Shown here one piece after another: positions 34,383 through 43,508 of a DNA stretch of 64,000 nt. Both the position numbers and the translations under genes were made by a program. Each line of letters opens with the position of its first letter. The stretch's first letter is position 1. This stretch comes from Streptomyces alfalfae (GTDB lineage: Bacteria; Actinomycetota; Actinomycetes; Streptomycetales; Streptomycetaceae): the NCBI RefSeq assembly GCF_004127445.1, contig NZ_QEXM01000039.1, positions 1 through 64,000 of the forward strand. Reading direction: 5' to 3'. The notes under the pieces were generated by a model. That model did not search any database. It had not been told where the DNA came from and saw only the letters and a list, made by a program, of their open reading frames with translations.

Positions 34383-35936
34383 ATGTCGGCGGTACTGGCC
34401 GAACGGGTGGCCCGGACGCTGTGCGAGCAGTGGGAGGCGCCACGGTCCACGGGCCCCCGCGCCACCGCGGACACACCGCTGCGCGAACTGTCCGCGTGGG
34501 CGGCGAGACTGCGCCCCCAGGACGTCCCCTGCCGGGTCCTGAAGCTCGCCGCGAGCCAGGTCCTCTCGCAGATCGCCTCCATCAGGGCGGGCCTCGCCCA
34601 CCCCCTGGGCCGCAAGCTCGTGGCCGCCTTCGGCCACCCCATGCAGCGCGACCCCAGGACGGCCGCCGGCGTCTTCGCCGCCCTCGGCTCCTGGCTCAAC
34701 CTCGACGACACCGCGTACGCCGGTCACCTGTCCAACTCGACGGTCGCGGTGCCCCTCGCCTTCGCCTACGCCCGCAAGCTCGACGGGCTCTCCCTGCTGA
34801 CCGCCGTGGTCGCCGCCAACGAGTGCGCCGCGCGCATCACCGCCTCCGCGACCCTGGGTCCGCTGCGCGGCCAGAGCGCCGTCCACACCCACCTCGCGGG
34901 GGCCGTCGCGGGCCGGCTGCACGCCGACCGGGCCCCGGCCCACCTGTGGGAGAACGCCTTCGGTCTGGCCTTCGCCATGCCCAACTGGCCGCTGATGCGC
35001 GCCTTCCTGGCCAGCGACGCCCGGCTGTTCAACACCTTCACGCCCGTACGCACCGCCATGGACGCCTGTGACGCGGCGGCGGCCGGGCTGCGCGGCGCCC
35101 CCGACATCATCGAGCACCAGGACGGCTTCCTGGCCCGCTTCGCCACCGTCCCGCTCCCGCAGGCCGTCGCCAAGGGCCTCGGCAGCCGCTGGCACACCGA
35201 CACCCTGTCCTTCAAGATGCACCCCGGCGGCCCCGGCATCGACGCCGCGGTGGACTGCGCCGCGGAGATACACCGCGCGATAGGCCCTCTCCGCCCGCAG
35301 GACGTGGCGGAGATCGTCGTCGAGGCGTCGCTGTACACGCTGTTCGCCGGCGAGCGCGCCGCCCAGTACGTCAACGGGCCCGGATCACCGCTCGGCGCCC
35401 TCGTCCTCGACGTCCCCTACCCGGTCGCCACCACCCTGATGACCGGCGAGTTCTCCGTGGACGACTTCTCCTCGCCGCGCCTGGACGACCCCGGCCGCTG
35501 GGAGCTGGCCCGCCGGGTCCGCCTGGAGCACGACACCGGCATGACCCGCGAGCTCTTCCTCTCCGACGCCCCGTTCGGCGAGGCCGTGCGCGAGGCGGGA
35601 CCGGACGCCCTGCCCTGGCTGCGCGGCTTCGGCGGCGACGACCTGGTGGACCTGGTCGGCAGCCTCGGCGAGGCGGGCCAGGACTTCTCCCGCTCGACGA
35701 AGGCCACCGGCGCCCGCGTCACCGTACGGCTGACCGACGGGCGGACGGTGACCCGCGGGCGCCTGATCCCGGTCGGCGCCGCGGGTCCCGACACTCGCTC
35801 GCGCCACTCCGAGATGGTGCGCGAGAAGTTCCTCGCCGTCGGCGGATCGCAGCAGGTGGCCGACACGGTCGGCGCGCTGCACCGCATGCGCCCGCGAGGA
35901 GTGCGCCGCTGGATCGAGGCGGCGTTCCTCGACTGA
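34383..35936 (+). CDS. MmgE/PrpD-family eliminase (VlmK-type, 517 aa)
   Basis: The length and pattern are those of MmgE/PrpD (2-methylcitrate dehydratase family): LNLDDTAYAGHLSNSTVAVPLAFAYAR, ECAARITASATLG, TDTLSFKMHPGGPGIDAAVD and KATGARVTVRLTDGRTVTR in the lid domain. VlmK eliminates the phosphate installed by VlmJ and makes the dehydroalanine-type double bond of valanimycin. The equivalent step here would turn the seryl part into an alkene beside the azoxy group. The ATG at 34383 follows GGAAAGG. It converges with the GBL-receptor gene, 9 bp apart. Confidence 0.85.
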   Translation: MSAVLAERVARTLCEQWEAPRSTGPRATADTPLRELSAWAARLRPQDVPCRVLKLAASQVLSQIASIRAGLAHPLGRKLVAAFGHPMQRDPRTAAGVFAALGSWLNLDDTAYAGHLSNSTVAVPLAFAYARKLDGLSLLTAVVAANECAARITASATLGPLRGQSAVHTHLAGAVAGRLHADRAPAHLWENAFGLAFAMPNWPLMRAFLASDARLFNTFTPVRTAMDACDAAAAGLRGAPDIIEHQDGFLARFATVPLPQAVAKGLGSRWHTDTLSFKMHPGGPGIDAAVDCAAEIHRAIGPLRPQDVAEIVVEASLYTLFAGERAAQYVNGPGSPLGALVLDVPYPVATTLMTGEFSVDDFSSPRLDDPGRWELARRVRLEHDTGMTRELFLSDAPFGEAVREAGPDALPWLRGFGGDDLVDLVGSLGEAGQDFSRSTKATGARVTVRLTDGRTVTRGRLIPVGAAGPDTRSRHSEMVREKFLAVGGSQQVADTVGALHRMRPRGVRRWIEAAFLD

Positions 35937-35945
35937 CCGCCGCGC

Positions 35946-36590
35946 TCAGCGCAGCGGCAGGAAGGCGTCGATGATCTCCTGCACCCGCTCGACGACGTCC
36001 TGGCGGTCCGCCTGCACCCAGGAGATGTGCTGCGCCCCGAACAGCGCGGCGCGCAGGACGCGGGCGAGCGCGCCGGGGTCGACGTCCTCGGGCAGGTTCC
36101 CCGCCTTGCGGCAGCTCTCCAGCAGCTCGGTGAGCAGGTCGGTGAAGCCCACGTAGGGGATCGGCATCTCGCTCTTGATGTACGGGCGCTCGATCTGGAG
36201 CCGGGAGCCCGCCTTGATGTAGTCGTCCTCGCGGAAGCCCTGGGCCACCGCGAGCAGGACGTTGACCACCGTCGCGGGGGAGGACTGGTCGTCCTCCAGG
36301 ACGGGCGCGATGATCTCGTTCAGACGGCGGTAGAACTCTTCCGCCACGGAGGCGGCGATCGCCTCCTTGTTGGCGAAGTGGAAGTACACGGCTCCCTTGG
36401 TCATCTCCGCCTTGTCCGCCACGTCCTTGATGGTGACGGCGGGGAAACCGGTGTCGGCGAAGACCGAGGCCGCCGCGTTCAGGATCGTTCTGCGGGTCTG
36501 GATCGCCCGCTCCTGCTTGAGGTGCGACGTGTCGTTCGTCGGCATGGAGGTCGGGAGGGGCGGCAGCGGTGTCTTGCGTCGGTTGCTCAT
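35946..36590 (-). CDS. TetR-family GBL receptor-like repressor (214 aa)
   Basis: The N-terminal TetR helix-turn-helix is ADTGFPAVTIKDVADKAE followed by MTKGAVYFHFANKEAIA, the form shared by ArpA/ScbR-type receptors. The C-terminal ligand domain contains AGSRLQIERPYI and ALFGAQHISWVQADRQDVVERV, also typical. It is divergent from the AfsA-type gene with a perfect operator between them (36745). It should repress its own gene, the AfsA gene and, through the matching site at 2972, the SARP gene until a butyrolactone binds. The start codon is uncertain: ATG 36590 is chosen, with TTG 36599 and ATG 36545 as alternatives; none has a strong ribosome site. Confidence 0.87.
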   Translation of the reverse strand: MSNRRKTPLPPLPTSMPTNDTSHLKQERAIQTRRTILNAAASVFADTGFPAVTIKDVADKAEMTKGAVYFHFANKEAIAASVAEEFYRRLNEIIAPVLEDDQSSPATVVNVLLAVAQGFREDDYIKAGSRLQIERPYIKSEMPIPYVGFTDLLTELLESCRKAGNLPEDVDPGALARVLRAALFGAQHISWVQADRQDVVERVQEIIDAFLPLR

Positions 36591-36744
36591 GGCGTCCAAA
36601 TCGTGCGCAGTAGATCTGTCGGATCCGGGTCGGCTCGGGCCCGGTGGTCGAGGCGGCCGTGAGGTGGGCTTATGTCCTCCGGTGCGCCAACTGGTCGCTA
36701 CGCGGCGGTAGTTGGTGGTGACGGCATGTGGCTTCGGCTCTTGA

Positions 36745-36768
36745 AATATACCTTCTCGCAGGTATATT
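36745..36768. promoter_or_regulatory. Autoregulatory element (ARE) between GBL receptor and AfsA-type genes
   Basis: This is a 24-bp palindrome with arms AATATACCT and AGGTATATT around TCTCGC. Each outer arm also supplies a TATATT hexamer that could act as -10 for the outgoing gene on that side, so one bound dimer could repress both promoters. It lies in a 246-bp gap (36591-36836), otherwise empty. Confidence 0.85.
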
Positions 36769-36836
36769 AATTCCCGCGCAGCAAGGCTTCACACGTCTGT
36801 TCTCCGGCAAGAGTTCGTCCTGATTTGGGGGAAGCG

Positions 36837-37916
36837 TTGTCTCAGAAGTCGGTCGTGCTCATCGATACTTCCAGAAACCCGGATGCCGCATCAATGGCTC
36901 TCCCGGCACCTGGCCTCACGTTTCTCAGGCCGGTGGCCCGCGCGTTGGTGCACCGCAGCTCGATCGCGGAGGTGTTCGTCACCGACGGCTGTCGTGTCAG
37001 CGACAGCCGTTTCTCTGTCGCGGCCCAGTGGCCGCGCGACCACGCGCTCTACCACCCGGACGCACAGCGCCTCAGCGATCCGATGCTGTTCGCGGAGACC
37101 ATCCGCCAGGCACTTCTCTACATCGGCCACGAGTACTGCGACGTGCCGCTCGGCACCCGGTTCGTCGGCCGTGACCTGTCCTTCGACATCACCGACCCGG
37201 CGGCGCTGCGGGTCAACGGCACCCCCGTCCCCGTGGTCCTCGACGCGGAGTGGACCTGGGAGGAGGGGCGTCCGAAGGGCGCCCGGCTCGACGTCCGGCT
37301 CCTGGTGGACGGAGAGCTCTGCGGCACCGGGTCGATCAGCGTCTACGTGATGGACGACCGCCGGTACGGACTGCTGCGGCGGATGGCCTGGGGCGGCGAC
37401 ACCCCGCCGGCCCCGGTCGTGGGGGAGCTGACCCCGGCGCCCCTCGTGCCGCCGCGCCGGGTGGGCAGGCTGCGGTGGAAGGACTGCGTCCTGGAGCGCT
37501 GCTGGCCGGACGGGGACTGGCAGTTGCGCCTCGACCGCGACCACGCGGTGCTGTTCGACCACCCCACCGACCACGTGCCGCTCATGGTCCTCATGGAGGG
37601 CTTCCGTCAGCTCGGCCACCTCTGCGTGCACGAGCGGGTGGAGGAGCCGCTGGGCGACCAGGCGTACGCGCTGGTCGGTGTGCAGGTGGAGTGCGCGGCC
37701 TTCGCCGAGCTGAACGCCCCGATCCGGCTGCTCGTCGAGCGGAGCGTGCCGGGGGCCACCCCGGCGGACCCGTTCCGCATGCGCGTCGCGGCGCTGCAGG
37801 GGGACACCCTGCTCGCCAGGACCGACATGGCGTGGGGGCGGGTGGGCCCGCGCGACCCGGCCGCGGATCACGCGGACCGGCCCGAGCCGGCCTCGATGTC
37901 AGGCCTTGCTCCGTAG
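36837..37916 (+). CDS. AfsA-type gamma-butyrolactone synthase (359 aa)
   Basis: Two A-factor biosynthesis hotdog repeats are visible: LVHRSSIAEVFVTDG around residue 35 and VGRLRWKDCVLERCW through DHVPLMVLMEGFRQLGHLC in the second half. AfsA condenses a beta-ketoacyl-ACP with dihydroxyacetone phosphate, the first step to a GBL signal. The TTG at 36837, preceded by GGGGGAAG, is the best start; TTG 36825 and ATG 36894 are alternatives. The 3' end overlaps the convergent TetR gene by 18 bp. Confidence 0.9.
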   Translation: MSQKSVVLIDTSRNPDAASMALPAPGLTFLRPVARALVHRSSIAEVFVTDGCRVSDSRFSVAAQWPRDHALYHPDAQRLSDPMLFAETIRQALLYIGHEYCDVPLGTRFVGRDLSFDITDPAALRVNGTPVPVVLDAEWTWEEGRPKGARLDVRLLVDGELCGTGSISVYVMDDRRYGLLRRMAWGGDTPPAPVVGELTPAPLVPPRRVGRLRWKDCVLERCWPDGDWQLRLDRDHAVLFDHPTDHVPLMVLMEGFRQLGHLCVHERVEEPLGDQAYALVGVQVECAAFAELNAPIRLLVERSVPGATPADPFRMRVAALQGDTLLARTDMAWGRVGPRDPAADHADRPEPASMSGLAP

Positions 37917-38486
37917 GGCGTGATCCAGGACGTTCCACATGGCGGTCACCCGGCTGCCCCCCTCCGTCCGCTCCTGGGCGGAGCCCATCCAGAACACTCC
38001 GAAGAAGGCGGCCACCAGCAGGTCGGCCACGGCCTTGGGGGAGGCGGCCGCCTCCCAGTGCCCTTCCTGCTGCACCTCGCCCACCAGACGCAGCACCACC
38101 GAGTGCGTCTCCTCCAGCAGGGCCGCCGTGTCCTCCGAGGCCTGAGCGGTCTCCAGCGTCAGCCTGAGCGCGGCACGGGCCCGTACGTCGCCCTGGAACA
38201 GCTCTCCCAGGGTCAGCATGAGACTCCGCAGCCGGCCGAGCGCGGGGTCGGCCGGGATGTTCGCGGCGCTGAGGGGCGGTTCGACCGCGTCGCTCAGGTG
38301 GACGGACAGGACGGCGGCCAGCTCCTCCTTGTTGGAGAAGTGACCGTAGAGGGCGCCCTTCGTCAGGCCGATCTGGTCGGCGATCTTCTGCAGATTGGTG
38401 TTCGCGTACCCATGGCGCGCGAACTCGTGGGCGGCGGCGTCCAGGACGGCGTCGTACGTGCGCAAGGCCCGTGCTTGCTTCGGCAA
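37899..38486 (-). CDS. Second TetR-family regulator, GBL receptor homologue (195 aa)
   Basis: The start pattern PKQARALRTYDAVLDAAAHE and the HTH IADQIGLTKGALYGHFSNKEELA match the ArpA/ScbR/pseudo-receptor family. A TTG at 38486 lies 8 nt after a perfect AAGGAGG and is chosen over the longer frame from 38576. It could be a pseudo-receptor responding to the product or a second signal. An operator-like element at 38567 lies between it and the divergent flavoenzyme gene. Confidence 0.85.
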   Translation of the reverse strand: MPKQARALRTYDAVLDAAAHEFARHGYANTNLQKIADQIGLTKGALYGHFSNKEELAAVLSVHLSDAVEPPLSAANIPADPALGRLRSLMLTLGELFQGDVRARAALRLTLETAQASEDTAALLEETHSVVLRLVGEVQQEGHWEAAASPKAVADLLVAAFFGVFWMGSAQERTEGGSRVTAMWNVLDHALRSKA

Positions 38487-38566
38487 GGTGCACACCTCCT
38501 TCACTGGCGGGGGATCGAGGGCGAGCTTCACGCGGATCTCGGAGCGAGGGTCCGACGGCAATAAAG

Positions 38567-38584
38567 ATACGTTCAAGAACGAAT
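38567..38584. promoter_or_regulatory. Operator-like imperfect palindrome
   Basis: ATACGT-TCAAGA-ACGAAT has the same 6-6-6 layout as the ARE at 36745 (ATACCT-N6-AGGTAT) but with different inner bases. It lies between the divergent TetR (38486) and flavoenzyme (38606) genes, in a locally AT-rich patch. Confidence 0.5.
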
Positions 38585-38605
38585 TCTAATCGTCCGAAGG
38601 GGTGT

Positions 38606-39826
38606 ATGCCACAGATGATTCAGTCACAGAGTTCGACGACGGAGCACCGGCGGTCCGCGGGTACGGGACCCCTGGCGCCCTCAGCGGTCGCGAGCGCCGC
38701 CCGCTCGGCCGCCGCCCACGCCGGCGCGGCCGAGCGGAACAGGCGCCTGGACGACGGGACGGCCGCGTCACTCTCCCGCGCCGGTTTCGCCCGCCACTTC
38801 GTGCCCCGCGCCTGGGGCGGCGCCGAAGGCACCTTCGCCGCGCTCCTCGACGCGGCGGCCACGGTCGGCGCGGGCTGCGCGTCGGCCGCCTGGTGCGGCG
38901 CCCTCTGGGCCGCGCACGGCAGATTCGCCGCCTATCTGCCCCCCGACGGGCAACGTGACCTCTGGGCGGCCTCGCCCGACACGCTGATCACCGCCGTGAT
39001 GGGCGCGTCCGGCGAGGCCACGCCCACCCGCGAGGGCTGGCTGCTCAGCGGGGCCTGGCCGTACGCGAGCGGCGTCGCCTTCGCCGACTGGCTCCTCCTC
39101 ACCTCCACCGAACCCACCGAACAGGGGCCGCGCTGCCGGGTGTTCGCCGTGCCCCGCGGCCGGGCCACGGTCATCGACACCTGGGACGCCGACGGCATGC
39201 GCGGCACCGGCAGCCACACCGTCGTCGTCGACTCCGTCCTCGTGCCCCGCCACCGCTCCTTCCTCCTCTCCGACCTCACCGAGGGCACCCCGGGCCCCGG
39301 GCGGGCCAGGTGCCACACCGTGCCCGCCCAGCTCGGCGGCGGCCTCCTCTTCTGCGCCCCGGCGCTCGGCGCCGCACGCCACGCGCTCGACGCCTGGTCC
39401 CAGTGGGCCGCACGCCACGCCCTCGGACTGCCCGAAGAAGGCGTGCTGCGGCTGCACCGGGCCCTCGCCCTGTCGTCCGACGAGATCGAGGCCGCCCAAC
39501 TCCTGCTGCGCGACGCCGCGCAGCGCGCCGACGCCGCCGCCTGGACGGGGCACGACGTCGCGCGCAACCGGCGGATCGCGGCCTCGGCCGTCGGCCTGCT
39601 GGCCCGCGCGGTCGAGCGGCTGCACCGCACCTCCGGCGGACCGGCCCACCCGGTCCCCGCGGCCGTCGAGCGCTGCCGCCGCGACGTGCGGACCATCGCC
39701 GGCCACCGGATGCTCCGCAAGGAGCAGGCCGCCACCGACTACGCCAAGAGCGTCTTCTCCGAACTGTCCGCACAGCCCGCCGCCGCGCGGGAACCGGCCC
39801 TGGAGGCAACCCGTGCCGAGGTCTGA
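38606..39826 (+). CDS. Acyl-CoA dehydrogenase-like flavoenzyme (about 406 aa)
   Basis: The fold follows the acyl-CoA dehydrogenase/HpaB group: SRAGFARHFVPRAWGGAEGTF near the N-terminus, GWLLSGAWPYASGVAFADWLLL in the beta domain, and a C-terminal bundle ending MLRKEQAATDYAKSVFSEL. The catalytic Glu of true dehydrogenases is not evident, so it may be an oxidase or flavin-dependent monooxygenase. It lies in the GBL locus and overlaps a HAD phosphatase gene; oxidation of a signal precursor (compare the acyl-CoA oxidase of avenolide loci) is one possibility, tailoring of the azoxy product another. ATG 38606 and ATG 38615 are both plausible starts. Confidence 0.75.
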   Translation: MPQMIQSQSSTTEHRRSAGTGPLAPSAVASAARSAAAHAGAAERNRRLDDGTAASLSRAGFARHFVPRAWGGAEGTFAALLDAAATVGAGCASAAWCGALWAAHGRFAAYLPPDGQRDLWAASPDTLITAVMGASGEATPTREGWLLSGAWPYASGVAFADWLLLTSTEPTEQGPRCRVFAVPRGRATVIDTWDADGMRGTGSHTVVVDSVLVPRHRSFLLSDLTEGTPGPGRARCHTVPAQLGGGLLFCAPALGAARHALDAWSQWAARHALGLPEEGVLRLHRALALSSDEIEAAQLLLRDAAQRADAAAWTGHDVARNRRIAASAVGLLARAVERLHRTSGGPAHPVPAAVERCRRDVRTIAGHRMLRKEQAATDYAKSVFSELSAQPAAAREPALEATRAEV

Positions 39827-40460
39827 ACGCGCCCGTCTGGTCTTCACCGACGTCGACGAAACGCTGATCACCCGCAAGAGCCTGTTCGACTTCCTCGACT
39901 TCTACTGCGCGGGCCGGTACGGCGCCGAAGGCGCCCGCAGGGCGGCCCGCGTGCGCGACGACCTGACGGCGAGGACGGCCGCGGGCCTGCCGCGCGCCGA
40001 CGCCAACCGGGAGTACTTCCGCGCCTGGCGTGGCGAACCGGTGGCGGCGGTCGAGGAGTGGGCCCGCCGCTGGTTCACCGAGCGCAGCGCCGCCGAGGGC
40101 TTCTACGTCCGCGAGGTCGCCGCCGAGCTGCGCGGCCACCGGGCCGCGGGGGCGAGCATCGCCCTGGTCTCCGGCTCGTTCCGCCCGCTGCTCCAGCCCA
40201 TCGCCGACGCGGTCGGCGCCGAGCACGTGCTGTGCGCGCGCCCGGAGCGCTGCGGCCGGGTCTACACCGGCGCGCTCATCGGCGCCCCGGTCATCGGCGA
40301 GGAGAAGCGCCGCCTGGTCCGCGAACTCCTCGCCCAGTACGCCCACATCGACCCCGCGGACTGCTACGGCTACGGGGACGACGCCTCCGACCTGCCCATG
40401 CTCGCCGAGGTGGGGCACGCGGTACTCGTCGGGGGCGGCGCCGGGGCCGGTCGCCGCTGA
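39813..40460 (+). CDS. HAD-superfamily phosphatase, SerB-like (215 aa)
   Basis: HAD motif I is FTDVDETLI, motif II lies in ALVSGSFRP, motif III in GEEKRRLV and motif IV in YGYGDDASDLPML. The helical cap fits the HAD-IB group (phosphoserine phosphatase-like). The GTG start at 39813 follows TGGAGG and overlaps the preceding gene by 14 bp. AfsA-type pathways need a phosphatase to finish the GBL, so this is a candidate; supplying serine from phosphoserine is an alternative that would also fit this cluster. Confidence 0.85.
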   Translation: MPRSERARLVFTDVDETLITRKSLFDFLDFYCAGRYGAEGARRAARVRDDLTARTAAGLPRADANREYFRAWRGEPVAAVEEWARRWFTERSAAEGFYVREVAAELRGHRAAGASIALVSGSFRPLLQPIADAVGAEHVLCARPERCGRVYTGALIGAPVIGEEKRRLVRELLAQYAHIDPADCYGYGDDASDLPMLAEVGHAVLVGGGAGAGRR

Positions 40461-40498
40461 CCCCGGGAGTCCGCGCCCGGCGTCGGCGTGGCCCGGCG

Positions 40499-41623
40499 TC
40501 AGCCGACGGAGGCCTTCGCGAGCCCCGTCTTCGCCCCCGCCCCGCACAGCGGAACCACCGCGGTCCGCTCGCCGAGCGCGCCGTCCCGCACGGCGGCCCA
40601 GCAGGCCACGCCGGTCGACTCGACGTAGAGTCCGCGCGTCGCCAGGTCGAGCTGTGCCGCCGCGATCTGTTCCTCCGTCACGGTGAGGAAGGCGCCCCCG
40701 GAGGCGCGCACGGCCCGCAGGATCTGCCGTGCGCGGGGCGGCCGGGGGATCGCGATGCCCTCCGCGAAGGTGTCGGCCGCCGGGGTCTCGCCGACCAGGT
40801 CGTCGGCGCCGGCCCGCCAGGCCTCGGCGAGCGGCGCGACCGCCGCGGACTGCACCGCGTACAGCGCGGGCGCCTTCGCGATCAGCCCGGCCGCGTGCAG
40901 CTCGCGCACGGCGAGCGCGGCGCCGAGCAGCAGCGTGCCGTTGCCGACGGGCACGACGAGGACGTCGGGCAGCCGCCCGCCCAGGTCCTCCCAGAGCTCG
41001 TGGACGTAGGTCTTGGTGCCCTGGAGGAAGTAGGGGTTGTGCACGTGGGAGGCGTAGAACGTGCCGGGTTCGTCGGCGGCGGCGCGGGCCGCGCGCGCCG
41101 CGGACTCCCGGCCCCCTTCGACGACTTCGAGCCGCGCCCCGTGCCCGCCGATCTGCTCCAGCTTCTTGGGCGAGGTGCCCGCGGGCACATAGACGGTGCA
41201 GGGGAGTCCGGCCCGCGCGCTGTACGCGGCGACCGACGTGCCCGCGTTGCCGCTGCTGTCGGCGATGACCCGTTCGGGGCCGAGCCGCTGCGCCAGGGCG
41301 ATGAGCATGACCGCTCCCCGGTCCTTGAAGGAGAGCGTCGGCATCAGGAAGTCGAGCTTGGCCGAGACCGGCCCCGCGAGTTCCACGAGGGGGGTGCGTC
41401 CCTCGCCGAGGGAGATCGCGGGCGCCGACAGCGGAAGGCACTCCGCGTACCGCCACAGCGAGTTGACGCGTCCCGTGAGCGAGGCCGGGCGCGCGGGCGT
41501 GGGGGAGAAGTCGAGGTCGAGCGGGCCCCGGCAGACCGGGCAGGACCAGGCGAGCGTGCCCGCGGGGACCCGGGTTCCGTCGGTGGGGCAGAAGGCGTCG
41601 GGCAGAGCGGTCGTGGCAGTCAT
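40499..41623 (-). CDS. Threonine synthase-like PLP enzyme (374 aa)
   Basis: This is a fold-type II PLP enzyme. It has an N-terminal zinc-ribbon-like pair (CPTDG, then CPVCRG), the PLP lysine in MPTLSFKDRGAVML, the phosphate/cofactor loop SSGNAGTSVAAYSARAG and the C-terminal GAGAKTGL. It most resembles threonine synthase, although a dehydratase or beta-replacement role is possible. The ATG at 41623 lies 7 nt after a TAGCCT -10, so the mRNA may be leaderless. It converges with the HAD gene and may mark the cluster edge. Confidence 0.85.
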   Translation of the reverse strand: MTATTALPDAFCPTDGTRVPAGTLAWSCPVCRGPLDLDFSPTPARPASLTGRVNSLWRYAECLPLSAPAISLGEGRTPLVELAGPVSAKLDFLMPTLSFKDRGAVMLIALAQRLGPERVIADSSGNAGTSVAAYSARAGLPCTVYVPAGTSPKKLEQIGGHGARLEVVEGGRESAARAARAAADEPGTFYASHVHNPYFLQGTKTYVHELWEDLGGRLPDVLVVPVGNGTLLLGAALAVRELHAAGLIAKAPALYAVQSAAVAPLAEAWRAGADDLVGETPAADTFAEGIAIPRPPRARQILRAVRASGGAFLTVTEEQIAAAQLDLATRGLYVESTGVACWAAVRDGALGERTAVVPLCGAGAKTGLAKASVG

Positions 41624-41933
41624 GGGCGCAGGCTATTGCGGCGCCCGCCGGGGGAGCGGGAGGGTGGCCGTGGGGGCCTCGGGGCGGCTGGTGCGGGTGA
41701 GGCATGAAGAGTGCGTGGCGGGCGTGTTACATGCCGTCCCATGTCTTGTGGGATTCCTATGGATCGGCCAATCTTTCGTCCCGGTGGAGTCAGGAGACCC
41801 GCGGTCAGGGCGTGCGCTCGTCAACGGCGCGCGCTCTTGACATGGTCATGATCGACTACCGGCTCCCCGTGTGTGGGCACCACAGGCACCGCATCCCCCA
41901 CCAACGCACCATCTATCGAGGAGGACCCCTCAG
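41624..41933. other. Divergent intergenic region, threonine synthase-like and subtilisin genes
   Basis: This 310-bp region holds the TAGCCT -10 (41630-41635, minus strand) for the PLP enzyme and the leader of the protease gene. A moderately AT-rich patch around 41750-41790 may contain the protease promoter. No coding frame is convincing. Confidence 0.55.
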
Positions 41934-43508
41934 ATGGCAGTGATGCGTCCCTCCCGCCGAAGACTGGCAGGGATCAGCGCGACAGCGGTCGCGGCCCTCG
42001 CCCTCGGCGTCGTCTCCGCCGTCCCGGCGACCGCCGGGCCGGACCGGGCGGAAGGCGTGATCGAGAACGCCGGAACCCCTGGCGTGATCAAGAACAGCTA
42101 CATCGTGAGCCTCGACAAGAACGCCCCGAAGGCCCGCTCCGCCGAGGGCAGGGCCCTCGCCAAGGAGTACGGCGCGAAGATCGAGCGGACCTACGACAAG
42201 GCCCTCAACGGCTACGCCGTGGAGCTCAGCGAGGCCGAGGCGAAGAAGTTCGCCGCGGACCCGGCGGTCGACGCGGTCGTCCAGAACCGGACGTTCAAGG
42301 CCACCGCGACGCAGAACAACCCGCCGTCCTGGGGTCTCGACCGCATCGACCAGAAGTCGTTGCCGCTCGACCAGAAGTACACCTATCCCGACTCCGCGGG
42401 CGAGGGCGTGACGGCGTACGTCATCGACACCGGCGTCCGTATCAGCCACAGCGACTTCGGCGGACGCGCCTCCTACGGCTACGACGCCATCGACAACGAC
42501 AACACCGCGCAGGACGGCCACGGACACGGCACCCACGTCGCGGGCACCGTCGCGGGCACCCTGCACGGCGTCGCCAAGAAGGCGAAGATCGTCGGTGTCC
42601 GCGTCCTGAACAACCAGGGCTCGGGCACCACCGCGCAGGTCGTCGCGGGCATCGACTGGGTGACCAAGAACGCGGTCAAGCCCGCCGTCGCCAACATGTC
42701 GCTCGGCGGCGGCGCCGACGCCGCCCTGGACACCGCCGTGCGCAACTCCATAGCCGCCGGCATCACCTACGCCGTCGCGGCGGGCAACGAGTCGACCAAC
42801 GCGTCGACGAAGTCCCCCGCCCGCGTGGCCGAGGCCATCACCGTCGGCGCCACGACCAGCACCGACGCGCGTGCCAGCTACTCCAACTACGGCAGCGTCC
42901 TCGACATCTTCGCCCCGGGCTCCTCGATCACCTCCACGTGGAACTCCAGCGACTCGGCGACCAACACCATCTCCGGTACGTCGATGGCGTCCCCGCACGT
43001 CGCGGGCGCGGCGGCGATCTACCTGGGCGCCAACCCGTCGTCGACCCCGGCCCAGGTCTCCGCGGCCCTGGTCGACGCGTCCTCGCCGGGCGTCGTCACC
43101 AACCCCGGCACGGGCTCGCCCAACCGCCTCCTGAACGTGACGGGCGGCACCACCAACCCGCCGGGCAAGACGTTCACCAACGACACCGACTACGCGATCG
43201 GGGACAACGCCACGGCCGAGTCCCCGGTGGCCGTGACCGGCGTCGGCGGCAACGCGCCCGCCGCCCTGAGCGTGCCGGTGACCATCCAGCACACCTACAT
43301 CGGCGACCTCCGCGTCCAGTTGATCGCCCCCGACGGCACCGCCTACACCCTCAAGAACTACGGGACCGGCGGCAGTGCCGACAACATCAACACCACGTAC
43401 TCGGTGGACGCCTCCTCGGAGACGGCCGACGGCACGTGGAAGCTGCGGGTCAGCGACAACGCGGCACAGGACACCGGGAAGATCGACTCCTGGAGCCTGA
43501 AGTTCTGA
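41934..43508 (+). CDS. Secreted S8 (subtilisin-family) serine protease with P-domain (524 aa)
   Basis: An N-terminal signal peptide (RRRLAGISATAVAALALGVV, cleavage near AVPATAG) is followed by an inhibitor-I9 propeptide (about 50-125, SYIVSLDKNAPK). The S8 domain carries the Asp-His-Ser triad in AYVIDTGV, GHGTHVAG and SGTSMASPHVAG. A C-terminal proprotein-convertase P-domain (about 415-524) ends in DSWSLKF. The ATG at 41934 follows GAGGAGG. It is an extracellular protease of the kind common in Streptomyces and is not obviously part of the cluster. Confidence 0.95.
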   Translation: MAVMRPSRRRLAGISATAVAALALGVVSAVPATAGPDRAEGVIENAGTPGVIKNSYIVSLDKNAPKARSAEGRALAKEYGAKIERTYDKALNGYAVELSEAEAKKFAADPAVDAVVQNRTFKATATQNNPPSWGLDRIDQKSLPLDQKYTYPDSAGEGVTAYVIDTGVRISHSDFGGRASYGYDAIDNDNTAQDGHGHGTHVAGTVAGTLHGVAKKAKIVGVRVLNNQGSGTTAQVVAGIDWVTKNAVKPAVANMSLGGGADAALDTAVRNSIAAGITYAVAAGNESTNASTKSPARVAEAITVGATTSTDARASYSNYGSVLDIFAPGSSITSTWNSSDSATNTISGTSMASPHVAGAAAIYLGANPSSTPAQVSAALVDASSPGVVTNPGTGSPNRLLNVTGGTTNPPGKTFTNDTDYAIGDNATAESPVAVTGVGGNAPAALSVPVTIQHTYIGDLRVQLIAPDGTAYTLKNYGTGGSADNINTTYSVDASSETADGTWKLRVSDNAAQDTGKIDSWSLKF

